A stretch of 64,000 nt of DNA from Myxococcales bacterium (GCA_028287135.1 JAQBQE010000027.1:1-64000), one strand, 5' to 3'; shown: positions 20,476 to 29,362, counted from the stretch's first letter. Translations and numbers: made by a program. Notes: generated from the letters alone by a model not told the origin.

Positions 20476-21366
20476 TCACTCGGGCCGAGGCATCGCCGCT
20501 GGAAACGTCAGCGCATCGACGGCGGCGAGCTCCATGTCGGTGTCCGTGATCTGAAACGCTGCCTGCATGACGCCCATGAACGGGATCACGCGCCAGCTCG
20601 GGACGGTCGCGGGCATCTCGGCGACGAGCGTGTAGACGACCATCCAGTACCGATCGACCGGATCCGGCAGCGACTGCGCAACGCGCGACAGCTCGCCGAA
20701 CACCTGCGCGTTCGGCGCGCGCGGCCGGCGGAACGACCGGTAGAGCTCGGAGTCGAGCTCGTCCTTCGCGAGCTGGAGATCCGGGATCGCGAAGAAGAAA
20801 TCGCGAACCTTGAACCGCTGATCGTCGTTGGCCATCCCGCGAGCGAGCGCGCGAAGGGCGAACACCTCGCAGGCGACCGGGATCAGATTCTTGATCCGCA
20901 GGTAGCGATCGTCGAGGTACGGGCCGAGCTGGCCACCGCGCGCGTAGTTGACGATCTGGCCGGATTCGAGCGGGCTGATCCGAAGCGCGATGCGCAGCGC
21001 CTCGAGAAAGCTCAGCTCGCCCGCGTGGAGCTCATCGTCGGCGGCCGCGACCTCGGCCGCCATCCCGTACGCGGCGAGCCGGTGGATCCGCGCCGGCAGG
21101 CCCTTGGCGATCGCGGGTGCACGCGCGATCGCGTTACCGGCGAACTGGATCGCATCGCTCGATAGCGTGATCAGCGTGCGGGACGCCGTGGGGCCGAGGC
21201 CCTGGAACAGCGCATGCCCGGAGACCTGACGCTCGAGCACCGCGGTCTCACGCGGATCGATCGAGCCGTCGGCATGCATCGAGCAGATCATCGCCTCGAT
21301 CAGGAACCGGCGAGGGTCGTTGGGCTTGAGCCCACCGCCGAGCAGGTTCGCGACGCCGTGTTCCAT
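20476..21366 (-). CDS. TerB-like (DUF533-like) protein
   Basis: The 296-residue soluble protein has two copies of a TerB-like helical module. The first has MICSMHADGSIDPRE near residues 27-42 and the second has MAAEVAAADDELHAGE near 100-118. Acidic loops of this kind bind metal in TerB. TerB folds occur in tellurite-resistance and stress systems and in many membrane-associated proteins. It follows the M50-like gene by 12 bases and the two are probably cotranscribed. The specific role is unknown. Confidence 0.65.
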   Translation of the reverse strand: MEHGVANLLGGGLKPNDPRRFLIEAMICSMHADGSIDPRETAVLERQVSGHALFQGLGPTASRTLITLSSDAIQFAGNAIARAPAIAKGLPARIHRLAAYGMAAEVAAADDELHAGELSFLEALRIALRISPLESGQIVNYARGGQLGPYLDDRYLRIKNLIPVACEVFALRALARGMANDDQRFKVRDFFFAIPDLQLAKDELDSELYRSFRRPRAPNAQVFGELSRVAQSLPDPVDRYWMVVYTLVAEMPATVPSWRVIPFMGVMQAAFQITDTDMELAAVDALTFPAAMPRPE

Positions 21367-21375
21367 GCCCGGTCG

Positions 21376-21381
21376 ATTCTA
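21376..21381 (-). promoter_or_regulatory. TAGAAT, possible leaderless -10 box of the TerB-like gene
   Basis: TAGAAT lies 9 bases before the ATG. Its first three bases are also the TAG stop of the upstream M50-like gene, so coincidence is possible. Confidence 0.3.
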
Positions 21382-22308
21382 GAGGAACGCGGCGTCGAGC
21401 GCGATCACGAGAGCGATCGAACCGCCGGCGATCGCAGCGCTGATCGCGACGAGTCGCGCCGAGATCGGGTGGGACGGTGTGGCGGGAGAGCGCACTGCTC
21501 CGATCCCGATCGCGAGGACCACCAGCACACCCAGGACATACGCGAACGGGAACGTCCGGTGCCGCCGAGCGAGGGCCCGCTGCATCTCGTCGCGAGCCTG
21601 CGCGGTGGGTTGCGCGCCTTGCCTGCGCTGCTCCTCGGTCCACTGCCGGAGCTCGCGGGCGACCACGCGCTCGCGCTCCGGCTTCATCGTCGAGCTGTAG
21701 GTCGTGTCGCGGCGGAGGGCGACCTCCCCGACCGCCGCACCGAGCTGGATCCCGCCGGCCACGAGGATCGCGATCACCGTGCCCACGATGCGGGCCCTCG
21801 GCGTGCCGGGCACCGTCTGCGCGAGCGGACCGATCACGACCCGCGCTCCGGTGTAGGCCGCACCACACGTCACGATCGCCGCGGGCACGGCGACCAGCCA
21901 GCGCTGATCTCCGAGCAAGCGGTGGAGCTGCGCGCCGTCGCCGTAGCCGTGCCACGTGCCGGTCGCGAGGTACCAGCTCGCGTGGATCAGCAGCGCCCAG
22001 CCGATCGCACGCAGGATCCGTCCCTCGAGCCCGTCGCGCCGCCGGAACCCGAGGATCAGGGCAAGCGCGACCGCCGCCTCGACCGCGATGCCACCCATGG
22101 CGATCAGGAGGTGCCCGTCCTCGGCGCGAAACCGGATCCAGCCACCCGCCAGGTAAAACAGCTGGACGTCGGCGACCGTCCCGCCGACCGCGATCGTCGC
22201 CCCACCGTGGCCGAGCAGCTCGTGGACGACCAGGCCGATCCGGCTGGTCGCCAGGCCCGCGCAGGTGAGGAGCGCGGTGAGCTGCAGGACGGCCATGGAC
22301 CAGGGCAC
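21379..22308 (-). CDS. M50-like membrane protein with HELLGH motif
   Basis: This protein has about six membrane helices and the motif VVHELLGHGG near its N-terminus, similar to site-2 (M50) proteases but with one residue extra (HExxGH rather than HExxH). A long polar insertion at about 205-260 (Arg/Glu/Gln rich) lies before the last two helices. I take GTG 22308 as start (309 residues) because a TATGCT box lies 6 bases upstream. ATG 22296 gives almost the same protein. The frame can be extended to 22485, but that would cross the divergent promoter region. Peptidase activity is uncertain. Confidence 0.6.
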   Translation of the reverse strand: MPWSMAVLQLTALLTCAGLATSRIGLVVHELLGHGGATIAVGGTVADVQLFYLAGGWIRFRAEDGHLLIAMGGIAVEAAVALALILGFRRRDGLEGRILRAIGWALLIHASWYLATGTWHGYGDGAQLHRLLGDQRWLVAVPAAIVTCGAAYTGARVVIGPLAQTVPGTPRARIVGTVIAILVAGGIQLGAAVGEVALRRDTTYSSTMKPERERVVARELRQWTEEQRRQGAQPTAQARDEMQRALARRHRTFPFAYVLGVLVVLAIGIGAVRSPATPSHPISARLVAISAAIAGGSIALVIALDAAFL

Positions 22309-22314
22309 GGCTGG

Positions 22315-22320
22315 AGCATA
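22315..22320 (-). promoter_or_regulatory. TATGCT, possible leaderless -10 box of the M50-like gene
   Basis: TATGCT stands 6 bases before the GTG at 22308, and the palindrome at 22329-22351 covers the -35 region. Confidence 0.35.
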
Positions 22321-22328
22321 CCGAACGA

Positions 22329-22351
22329 TAAATGGGGTCTGACCCCATTTA
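22329..22351. repeat. Perfect 23-bp palindrome with GGGGTC-T-GACCCC core
   Basis: TAAATGGGGTC and GACCCCATTTA are perfect 11-base arms around a single T. It lies between two divergent genes, over the -35 region of the leftward one and about 35-57 bases before the -10 box of the rightward one. It could be an operator for both, or a repetitive extragenic palindrome. No second copy of the core is seen in this window. Confidence 0.8.
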
Positions 22352-22385
22352 ACGGGCCGATGTGGGAACCGCTCGGTGGGCGCGT

Positions 22386-22391
22386 TATCAT
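22386..22391 (+). promoter_or_regulatory. TATCAT, possible leaderless -10 box of the PEGA gene
   Basis: TATCAT (5 of 6 to consensus) ends 8 bases before the ATG at 22400. No ribosome site is visible between them. Confidence 0.5.
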
Positions 22392-22399
22392 TACCGGCG

Positions 22400-23728
22400 A
22401 TGGTCAGGGTCCTCGCCACCGCGCTGGTCGTCGTCTGGGTCGGCGCCGCCGACGCAGCGCCCAGGCGCAAGGTGAAGATCACCACGGAGCCCGCGGGCGC
22501 GAGCGTCTACCTGAACCAGACCGAGGACGGCCCCGCGTGCGAGCCGACGCCGTGCAGCGTCGATGCGCCGGTCGGCGAGACGCCGATCATCATCGACCTC
22601 AAGGATCATCAGCGCGTCTACGAGGTGCTCAACGTCCCGAAGAAGGGCAAGGTCGCCGACGTCAGCTTCAAGCTCGTGGCTGCGATGGGAACCATCGTGG
22701 TCGAGGGCCCACCGGGTGCGAGCGTCAGCATCGACGACGTCGACCAGGGCAAGGTGCCCGCGCGGGTCGAGGTGGCCGCCGAGGGACATCACGTCGTCGT
22801 CACGCTGAAGGGCACGACGGTCTACGACGACTACGTCGAGGTCGAGGCCGGCGGCGAGAAGACGGTGGAGGCCACGCAGGTGGCGGGCGGCGGTTCGTCC
22901 TCCGGCGGTGGGGACGATCACGGCGATGGCGATGGCGACGGCGATGGCGATGGCGATGGCGATGGCGACGGCGGCGCGATCGAGAAGTCCGCGCCTGCCC
23001 GCGCAGCTCGAGACCGCTTCGTCTCGGTCGCAGCGATCGTCGACATCGGGTTCCGCAAGTTCCGCTACGCCGGCGACGGCACGATGATGGTCACCAAGCA
23101 GACCTTGCGCGACGAGAGCGAGGGCGGCCAGATCCTCGCCGGTCCGCTGGTCGAGGTCTGGATCGGCTCGCTGATCGGCGTGAAGTTCCTCCGCGGCCTG
23201 TCCCTGCTCGCCCGCTATCAGTACGGCATCAACAAGCAGAAGCTCGAGACCACCGGCCTGCAGATGGACACGAACACGTTCTGGCAGAGCATGGAATTCA
23301 GCCTCCGCCATCGCTGGACGGTCGCGAACAAGGTCACGGTCGAGATCGGCGGCGGCTACGTCCGCGACCAGTACCAGTTCGAGGCCGTGCCGGTCGACCG
23401 CGCGAAGGTTCCCGATGTCGACTACCAGTCGTTCCGGTTCGGTGGTCGAGTCTCGCTGCTGCTCGGTTCGCTCGAGCCGTACCTGACGTTCGAGAACCGC
23501 GCGGTGCAATCGGGCGGTCTCGTGGCCACCCGGTTCCAGTCGGCGGACCCGTCGGGCTACCGCGCATCGATCGGCATCGCAGTGCGACGCGGCAAGCTCA
23601 CCGGTCGCCTCGAAGGATCCGCGACCCAGTACAGCTGGACGTTCGTCCCGAAGGACGCGAACGTGTACGCCACCAGCGCGACCGACGCGATCCGCCAGAT
23701 CGGGATCAGCGCCGGCTACGAGTTCTAG
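22400..23728 (+). CDS. PEGA-domain protein with C-terminal outer-membrane barrel
   Basis: The ATG at 22400 gives a signal peptide MVRVLATALVVVWVGAADA; an ATG 24 bases upstream adds a short extension and is less likely. Two PEGA-like modules follow (TTEPAGASVYLN near 25 and VEGPPGASVSIDD near 103), then a (Gly-Asp)8 linker at about 175-190, then about 240 residues of beta-barrel-like sequence ending in the aromatic GYEF. PEGA domains occur in surface proteins of myxobacteria and related groups. The 442-residue protein should be in the outer membrane. The gene ends 9 bases from a convergent peptidase gene. Confidence 0.75.
   Translation: MVRVLATALVVVWVGAADAAPRRKVKITTEPAGASVYLNQTEDGPACEPTPCSVDAPVGETPIIIDLKDHQRVYEVLNVPKKGKVADVSFKLVAAMGTIVVEGPPGASVSIDDVDQGKVPARVEVAAEGHHVVVTLKGTTVYDDYVEVEAGGEKTVEATQVAGGGSSSGGGDDHGDGDGDGDGDGDGDGDGGAIEKSAPARAARDRFVSVAAIVDIGFRKFRYAGDGTMMVTKQTLRDESEGGQILAGPLVEVWIGSLIGVKFLRGLSLLARYQYGINKQKLETTGLQMDTNTFWQSMEFSLRHRWTVANKVTVEIGGGYVRDQYQFEAVPVDRAKVPDVDYQSFRFGGRVSLLLGSLEPYLTFENRAVQSGGLVATRFQSADPSGYRASIGIAVRRGKLTGRLEGSATQYSWTFVPKDANVYATSATDAIRQIGISAGYEF
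22922..22969 (+). repeat. Hexanucleotide tandem repeat (GGCGAY)8 inside the PEGA gene
   Basis: Eight copies of GGCGAT or GGCGAC encode (Gly-Asp)8 between the PEGA and barrel parts. Copy-number change would lengthen the linker without shifting the frame. Confidence 0.95.
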
Positions 23729-23737
23729 CGTCGCGCG

Positions 23738-25825
23738 CTACTTGCTCAGGTACTTCTCGAACGCCTTGAAGTTGTACGAGCGTCCGAGGAAGTCCTTCAC
23801 CAGATCGGCGGCGTCCTTCGTGCCGCCGGCGGCGAGGATCTTGTCCCGATAGCGCTGGGTCACCGCCGTCGCGAGCAGGCCCGGCTTCTCGAACGGGGTC
23901 AGCAGATCCTTCGCGATCACGAGGGACCACATGTACGTGTAGTACATCGACGAGTACCCGACGAGGTGACCGAACGAGGTGTGGAACTTCGTGCCCTCGA
24001 CGTAGGCGAACGGCGTGTACTTCGCCTGCAGCTGCTTGACGAGTCCGAGCTGATCGATCTTCGTCGGATCGACCTGGTGGAAGCGCAGCGCGATCGCCGC
24101 GTAGAACATCTGCTGCGCGGCCCACGTGCCGACGCCGAACGTCCGCGACTTCTGCATCTTGTCGACGAGCGGTTTCGGGATCACGGCGCCGGTCTCGTGG
24201 TGCTTCGCGAACCGCGACAGGGTCTCGTAGCTCCAGCCCCACTCCTCGAACATCTGCGAGGGAGCCTCGACGAAGTCCTGCTCGGTCGCGACGCCGCTCT
24301 GGCTGACCCACTTCTGCTGGCCGCCGAGCACGTGGTGCATGAGGTGGCCGAACTCGTGGAACATGGTGACGACGTCGCCGTGCTCCATGAGACCCGGATC
24401 ACCAGCCTTGGTCTCGGGGAAGTTGCAGACCAGCGCGCCCTCGGGGAGCTGCATGCCGGTGACGCCCGACAGCATCGGGAACTGCGCCGCATGCTTGTAC
24501 TTGTTGTCGCGCGGATGCATGTCGAGGAAGATCCGCCCGAGCTTGTCGCCCTTGCGCATGACGTCGAACACCTTGACGCTCGGATGCCAGACGGCCGCCT
24601 GCACCGGCTGGTACTGGACGTCGTAGATCGCCGACGTGATCTCGAGCAGGCCCGCGAGGACCTTGTCGTACGGGAAGTACGTGCGGACCTCGGCCGAGTC
24701 GACCGCATAGACGCTCTTCTTGAGCTGATCCTCGAGGAATGCCTTCTGCCAGTCGCCGACCGAGGTCGCCTTCGGATCGGTCTTCTTGAGCTGCGCGAGG
24801 AGCTCGGCGTAGTCGCGCGCGGCCCGCTTGTTCGCGAGGCCCGTCACCCGCTCGAGGAACGCGGCCGCCGCCTTGCCGCCCTTGAGCATCTTGTCGTCGC
24901 TCTGGTAGTCCGCCCAGTCCTTGAACCCGAGCAGCTTCGCCTTCTCGGCGCGGAGGACGAGGAGCTTCTGCAGCACCTCCTCGTTGTGCGCGTCGCCGCG
25001 GCTCCGGAACTTGATGTAGAGCTGCTTGCGCAGATCATCGTCGGTCGCGTAGGTCGAGAACGGAACGTAGTCCGGGTAGTCGGTCGAGATCCGGATCGTC
25101 CCCGACGCGTCGGGCTTGTGCGCGGCGATCCAGTCGGCCGGCAGACCGGCGAGCTTGCTCGCGTCCTTCACCTCGAGATAGCGCGTGTCGCCCGCGATGT
25201 TCTCGGAGTGCTGCTGACCGAGCGTGGTCATCTCGTCGTCGATCACCTTGATCCGCGTCCGCTTGGCGTCATCGAGGGCCACGCCCGCGCGCTTGTAGTC
25301 GCGCAGCGCGATGGTCACGAACCGCCTGGTGTTCGGATCGGCCTTCTTGACGTCGACGGCCGACAGCGCATCGAACATCCGGCGATCGAGCAGCAGCTCG
25401 GAGACGAACTTCTGCACGTCACGCTCGCAGGCCTGCGCCGCCTCGCGGACGCCCTTGTCGGGATGGACCTCGCGCGCGAGTCCCGCCATGCCGCCGGCGT
25501 TGTAGACGAACGTCATCAGCCGGTTGAACGGCTCGAGCGTGTTCTCGACGCTGCGCTTGTCCTTGACGTCGAGGATCGTCGGGACGAGCGCCTGGGCATC
25601 GCGCGCGATCCCGGAGCACGTCGCGGTGAACGCAGCGGCGGCTCGCGTATCGGCAGCAGGCGTGGCCGGAGGAATCTTGGGTGCCTCGCCGACCTGGACG
25701 GGAGTCGGCTCCTGCGGAATGGGCTCGTTCGGCGCGACCGGCGTGGGGGCCGGCGACGAAGCGGGCCTGGAGCCACCGCACGCGGCGGCAGCGAGGATGA
25801 CGAGGACGACGGGCAGCTTGGACAT
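23738..25825 (-). CDS. M3-family zinc oligopeptidase, lipoprotein
   Basis: The start at 25825 gives a lipoprotein signal MSKLPVVLVILAAAAC followed by a Pro/Ala/Thr linker. The 695-residue protein is a thimet/oligopeptidase A-type M3 peptidase with the zinc site HEFGH at 490-494, a later glutamate in the EAPSQMFEEW motif, and a C-terminal substrate region GYSSMYYTYMW. Most M3 enzymes are cytoplasmic; this one is predicted to be exported and lipidated. Its ATG follows the stop of the M13 gene by two bases (TGAACATG), so the two peptidases are translationally coupled. An in-frame ATG nine bases upstream is an alternative start. Confidence 0.93.
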   Translation of the reverse strand: MSKLPVVLVILAAAACGGSRPASSPAPTPVAPNEPIPQEPTPVQVGEAPKIPPATPAADTRAAAAFTATCSGIARDAQALVPTILDVKDKRSVENTLEPFNRLMTFVYNAGGMAGLAREVHPDKGVREAAQACERDVQKFVSELLLDRRMFDALSAVDVKKADPNTRRFVTIALRDYKRAGVALDDAKRTRIKVIDDEMTTLGQQHSENIAGDTRYLEVKDASKLAGLPADWIAAHKPDASGTIRISTDYPDYVPFSTYATDDDLRKQLYIKFRSRGDAHNEEVLQKLLVLRAEKAKLLGFKDWADYQSDDKMLKGGKAAAAFLERVTGLANKRAARDYAELLAQLKKTDPKATSVGDWQKAFLEDQLKKSVYAVDSAEVRTYFPYDKVLAGLLEITSAIYDVQYQPVQAAVWHPSVKVFDVMRKGDKLGRIFLDMHPRDNKYKHAAQFPMLSGVTGMQLPEGALVCNFPETKAGDPGLMEHGDVVTMFHEFGHLMHHVLGGQQKWVSQSGVATEQDFVEAPSQMFEEWGWSYETLSRFAKHHETGAVIPKPLVDKMQKSRTFGVGTWAAQQMFYAAIALRFHQVDPTKIDQLGLVKQLQAKYTPFAYVEGTKFHTSFGHLVGYSSMYYTYMWSLVIAKDLLTPFEKPGLLATAVTQRYRDKILAAGGTKDAADLVKDFLGRSYNFKAFEKYLSK

Positions 25826-25827
25826 GT

Positions 25828-27948
25828 TCACCATACGGAGCAGGTAGAGGCCGGGTGCATGGGTGTCCCCGGCGCGCATTGAAAGGCCTCCGAGAACTCC
25901 GGGAGGTTCCGGAGGGAGCCATAGACCCGAAACATGGGCGGCGCATGGACGTCGGCGGTCAGCCGGCGCTGCACCTCGGCCGGGCGATCCTTCGCGCACC
26001 ATGCCTGACCGACGGCGATGAAGAACTGCTGGTCCTCGGTGTAGCCGTCGGCGACGTACAGCTTCGGCGCGTCCTTGCGCAGCGAGCGATACGCCTTGAA
26101 CGCCATCTTCACGCCGCCGAGATCCGCGATGTTCTCGCCGAGCGTGAGCCGTCCGTTGACGAACCCCTTCGGCATCGCCTCGAACGTCGAGTACTGGTCC
26201 GCGACACACGTCGCCTTGGCGGCGAACTTCGCTGCATCGGCGGGCTGCCACCAGTTCTCGAGGTTGCCGTTTCCGTCGAACTGCGCGCCCTGATCATCGA
26301 AGCCATGCGTGAGCTCGTGCCCGATCACCATCCCGATGCCGCCCATGTTCGCGGCGACCGAGCGATCCTGACCGAAGAACGGTGGCTGGAGGATCCCCGC
26401 AGGGAGCGCGGTGTTGTTGGCCGTCGGCTCGTAGTACGCGTTGACGTCGAACGTGTTCATCTGCCACTCGCTGCGGTCGACCGGCTTGCCCGAGCGCACG
26501 AGCACGCGGCGGGTCTCGAACGCGGCCGCGCGCAGCTGATTGCCCGCGAAGTCCTCACGCTTGACCTCGAAGTCGTAGGTCTTCCACGTCTCGGGGTAGC
26601 CGATCATGCGGACGATCCGGGCGAGCTTGGCCTGGGCGGTCTGCCTGGTCGGCTCGCTCATCCAGTCGAGTCGACCGATCTCGTCGCCCATCACGCCGAG
26701 CAACGCATCGACGAGCGTCGTCGCGGTCTGCTTTGACGAGCTCGGGAAGTACTTGCTCACGTAGTGCTGACCGAGCAGCTCCCCGAGCCCGATCCGGATC
26801 TCGTCGATGCAGCGGTGGCTGCGCTCGGGCTGCTTCTCGACGCCGGTCAGCGCATGCTGGAGCGCGAACGCCTCGTCATCGAACGCCCTGGGAAGCTCGA
26901 ACGCCATGCGCTCGAGGAGGTGATAGGTGAAGTAGCTCGCCCACTGCGCGGGCTTGAACGTCGCGCGCACCTTGTCGAGCTGAGCAAAGAACCTCGGGGA
27001 TGCGACGACGAGCTTCTTGCTCGGCGCAAAGCCCATGCCCTTGAAGTACGTCTTCCAGGCCACGCTCTTGACCTGGTTGCTCAGGCCCTTGAGGTCGGTC
27101 GGGTTGTACGACGCGGGGATGTCGCGCTTCTCGGTGCCGGTCTTCGTCACCTTCGCGAGCGCGGTCTCGATCGCCACGACATCGGACGCAGCGGTCTCTG
27201 CTCTGGCCTGCGGCGTGCCCGCGAGCACGAGCATCTTGCCGACGTGGGCCTTGTACGCGCGAAGCTTGTCGTCGAGCTCCGGCTTCACGTAGTAGTCGCG
27301 ATCGGGCAGCCCGAGGCCAGCACCGTCGAGATACGTGACGTTGGTCGTCGAGTCCTCGAGGTCGGCGAGTGCGCGGTCCTCCCAGAGCACCCAGATCCCG
27401 AGCTTGTGCAGCTCGATCACCGTGGCGAGCCAGGTGCCCGCCGTCACCTTGGTCGAGCGATCGAGCAGCGCCTTGATCGGAGCCGTGCCGGCCTTCTCGA
27501 TCGCTGCCTCGTCCATGCACGCCGCGTAGTAGTCGCCGAGCTTCCTGGTCGAGGCATCCGCGCCGATGCCCTTCGCGGCTTCCTCGAGCAGTGCCTTGAT
27601 CGCGTACTTGTTGCGTTCGTCGATCGCCGAGAACCGCGCCCACCGCGCGCGATCGGGCGGGATCGGGTTGTTCTGCAGCCAGCCGCCACACGAGAACTGA
27701 TAGAAGTCGACGCACGGATCGACGCTGCGATCGAGCGATCCGCTCTCGAGCCCGACGTCGGCGAGCGTGACCTTGACGCCCGGCGCGCTCGCGACCGGTG
27801 CGGGCGTGGTGCTGCTCGGTGCGGTCGATGCGCTGCCGGTCGTGGTCGCCGCTGGCGCGGGCGCGGGACCGATGGTCGCGGGGCCCGCCGCCTTGCCCGA
27901 GCACGCGGTGATCGAGATCCACGCGAGCACGCTTCGTAGACGCACCAT
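25828..27948 (-). CDS. M13-family (neprilysin-like) zinc metallopeptidase, lipoprotein
   Basis: The start at 27948 gives MVRLRSVLAWISITAC, a lipoprotein signal with cysteine 16; the frame extends upstream but only as Arg/Ser-rich shadow sequence. After a low-complexity Ala/Thr/Pro linker come the M13_N domain (from VDPCVDFYQFSCGGW near 90) and the catalytic domain with HELTH at 544-548 and the third ligand E605 in GENIADLGG. The C-terminus has the family's C-x-W type ending (ASTCSVW). The 706-residue enzyme should cut small peptides in the periplasm. It heads a two-gene operon with the M3 peptidase. Confidence 0.94.
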   Translation of the reverse strand: MVRLRSVLAWISITACSGKAAGPATIGPAPAPAATTTGSASTAPSSTTPAPVASAPGVKVTLADVGLESGSLDRSVDPCVDFYQFSCGGWLQNNPIPPDRARWARFSAIDERNKYAIKALLEEAAKGIGADASTRKLGDYYAACMDEAAIEKAGTAPIKALLDRSTKVTAGTWLATVIELHKLGIWVLWEDRALADLEDSTTNVTYLDGAGLGLPDRDYYVKPELDDKLRAYKAHVGKMLVLAGTPQARAETAASDVVAIETALAKVTKTGTEKRDIPASYNPTDLKGLSNQVKSVAWKTYFKGMGFAPSKKLVVASPRFFAQLDKVRATFKPAQWASYFTYHLLERMAFELPRAFDDEAFALQHALTGVEKQPERSHRCIDEIRIGLGELLGQHYVSKYFPSSSKQTATTLVDALLGVMGDEIGRLDWMSEPTRQTAQAKLARIVRMIGYPETWKTYDFEVKREDFAGNQLRAAAFETRRVLVRSGKPVDRSEWQMNTFDVNAYYEPTANNTALPAGILQPPFFGQDRSVAANMGGIGMVIGHELTHGFDDQGAQFDGNGNLENWWQPADAAKFAAKATCVADQYSTFEAMPKGFVNGRLTLGENIADLGGVKMAFKAYRSLRKDAPKLYVADGYTEDQQFFIAVGQAWCAKDRPAEVQRRLTADVHAPPMFRVYGSLRNLPEFSEAFQCAPGTPMHPASTCSVW

Positions 27949-27955
27949 CGCGCGG

Positions 27956-27961
27956 ACCTTA
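27956..27961 (-). promoter_or_regulatory. TAAGGT, possible leaderless -10 box of the M13-M3 operon
   Basis: TAAGGT on the minus strand lies 7 bases before the ATG at 27948. The hexamer is weak but has the spacing seen at other gene starts here. Confidence 0.3.
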
Positions 27962-27976
27962 ACACGCACCCTGGTG

Positions 27977-29347
27977 CTAGGGCCCTGGCACCGTCGACGG
28001 CAGCACCTGCCAGACGCGCGCGGGCCGGGGCACGGAGAGCTCGCGGACCGGCGCCGGGCGGCGCTCGACCACGCCCTCGATCGTGATCGCCGCGCGAGGT
28101 ACGGAGACCACGTAGATCCGCTCGTCACCCGGCACGTCCGGCCACGGTGGCAGCGCCTCCAGCGAGGTCAATCGCTGCTCGCGGCAGCGCGTGTACCACA
28201 TCAGCTGGGTCACCACCTTGGCGACCACGAGGCACGGCGCCCCCGCCCTGTCCGTCCTGATCGCCGACGATGCCGCGACCACGCCAGCGCGCGCATCGCG
28301 GAGAAACCGCGTGTAGAACGGGACCGTCACGACGACTCCGATCCAGGCAAGCACGACGAGCGGCAGCGCGAGCCGGTGTGCCGACGGGGGCACGAACCGC
28401 GGGAGCGCTTCGACACCGAGCACGATCAGCAGCGCAGTCGCCACGAAGATGTAGCGAGGTTGCGCGTGACTCTGCACGCCGATCGCGAGGATCTGACCGA
28501 CCGCCACCGCTCCGAGGAAGAGCGACGGCCGCCAGCTCGCCGGAGGTCGCACGAGCCCGACGAGACCCGCGACCATCACGGGCGCGACGAGCGCGCCATA
28601 GAACCGGAACGGGTTCGAGGTCAGATAGGTGACGAGACCTTCGCCGGCGTACGCGCGGCGTGGCATCCGCGAGCTGACCTCGAGGATGCCGAACAACTTG
28701 CCGGTCGCGTGCAGCGATTGCACGACGTGCGGCAGCAGCAACACGATGAACACGGCGAGCGCGGCGATCACGGGGAGCGGGCGCCGCAGGATCGAGCGCC
28801 ACCACAGGACGAGCGCGACGCCACCGGCGATCGCGATCACCGGTGCGCTCCCGTAGCGGAGATAGAACGCGGCCGCAAACAGCGGCCCCGCCGCGACGAG
28901 GCGCCAGCGCGCTCCGTCCTCGCGAGACAGCTCCCCGACGAGCACCGAGATCCCGAGCAGGACACACGCGGTCGCGGGCAGATCGCCGATCAGCTCGCTC
29001 GAGCGCAGCGCCATCGGATGAGCTCCGGCGATCACCGCCGCAGCCCACGCACCGGTGCGCGCGGAGAATGCGGCGCGGCCGACCGCATACACGCCCGCGA
29101 TCATGCCCAGCCCGAGCACCATGCTCGCGAGCCGGAGCTGCCAGTCGGCGCCGCCGAGCATCACGCCGATCCGCGCGACCTCGGTGACGCCCGCCGATCG
29201 ATAGACCCAGGGCGGACCGCCGCCGCGCGCGGACACCGCGAACGCCGCCTCGTCATGGCCGAGCGGTGGACCGAGCGCGACATTGAGCACCGCCACCGCG
29301 AGCCACGCGAGTGTCGCGGCGAGCAGGATGCGTCGCTCGGTCAGCAA
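27977..29347 (-). CDS. GT-C family membrane glycosyltransferase (PMT/ArnT-like)
   Basis: The protein has about ten membrane helices. The first extracytoplasmic loop holds the acidic motif LGHDEAAFA, typical of GT-C enzymes that use polyprenyl-phosphate sugars (PMT_2/ArnT group). A soluble C-terminal tail of about 100 residues follows the last helix. No ATG or GTG fits the N-terminus. TTG at 29347 gives a 456-residue protein starting just before the first helix, and a GATAAC hexamer lies 9 bases upstream of it. The sugar and acceptor are unknown. It is followed by the M13 operon after 28 bases. Confidence 0.75.
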   Translation of the reverse strand: MLTERRILLAATLAWLAVAVLNVALGPPLGHDEAAFAVSARGGGPPWVYRSAGVTEVARIGVMLGGADWQLRLASMVLGLGMIAGVYAVGRAAFSARTGAWAAAVIAGAHPMALRSSELIGDLPATACVLLGISVLVGELSREDGARWRLVAAGPLFAAAFYLRYGSAPVIAIAGGVALVLWWRSILRRPLPVIAALAVFIVLLLPHVVQSLHATGKLFGILEVSSRMPRRAYAGEGLVTYLTSNPFRFYGALVAPVMVAGLVGLVRPPASWRPSLFLGAVAVGQILAIGVQSHAQPRYIFVATALLIVLGVEALPRFVPPSAHRLALPLVVLAWIGVVVTVPFYTRFLRDARAGVVAASSAIRTDRAGAPCLVVAKVVTQLMWYTRCREQRLTSLEALPPWPDVPGDERIYVVSVPRAAITIEGVVERRPAPVRELSVPRPARVWQVLPSTVPGP

Positions 29348-29356
29348 GGCCGGGGT

Positions 29357-29362
29357 GTTATC
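29357..29362 (-). promoter_or_regulatory. GATAAC, possible -10 box of the glycosyltransferase gene
   Basis: GATAAC on the minus strand lies 9 bases before the proposed TTG start. It supports that start only weakly. Confidence 0.25.

Noticed and set aside
22309..22485. Longer N-terminus of the M50-like protein up to 22485
   Set aside because: It would read through the palindrome and the promoter and start region of the divergent PEGA gene, and the added sequence has no signal or domain character.
22922..22969. Phase-variable switch by repeat slippage
   Set aside because: The unit is six bases, so copy changes keep the frame and cannot turn the gene on or off.
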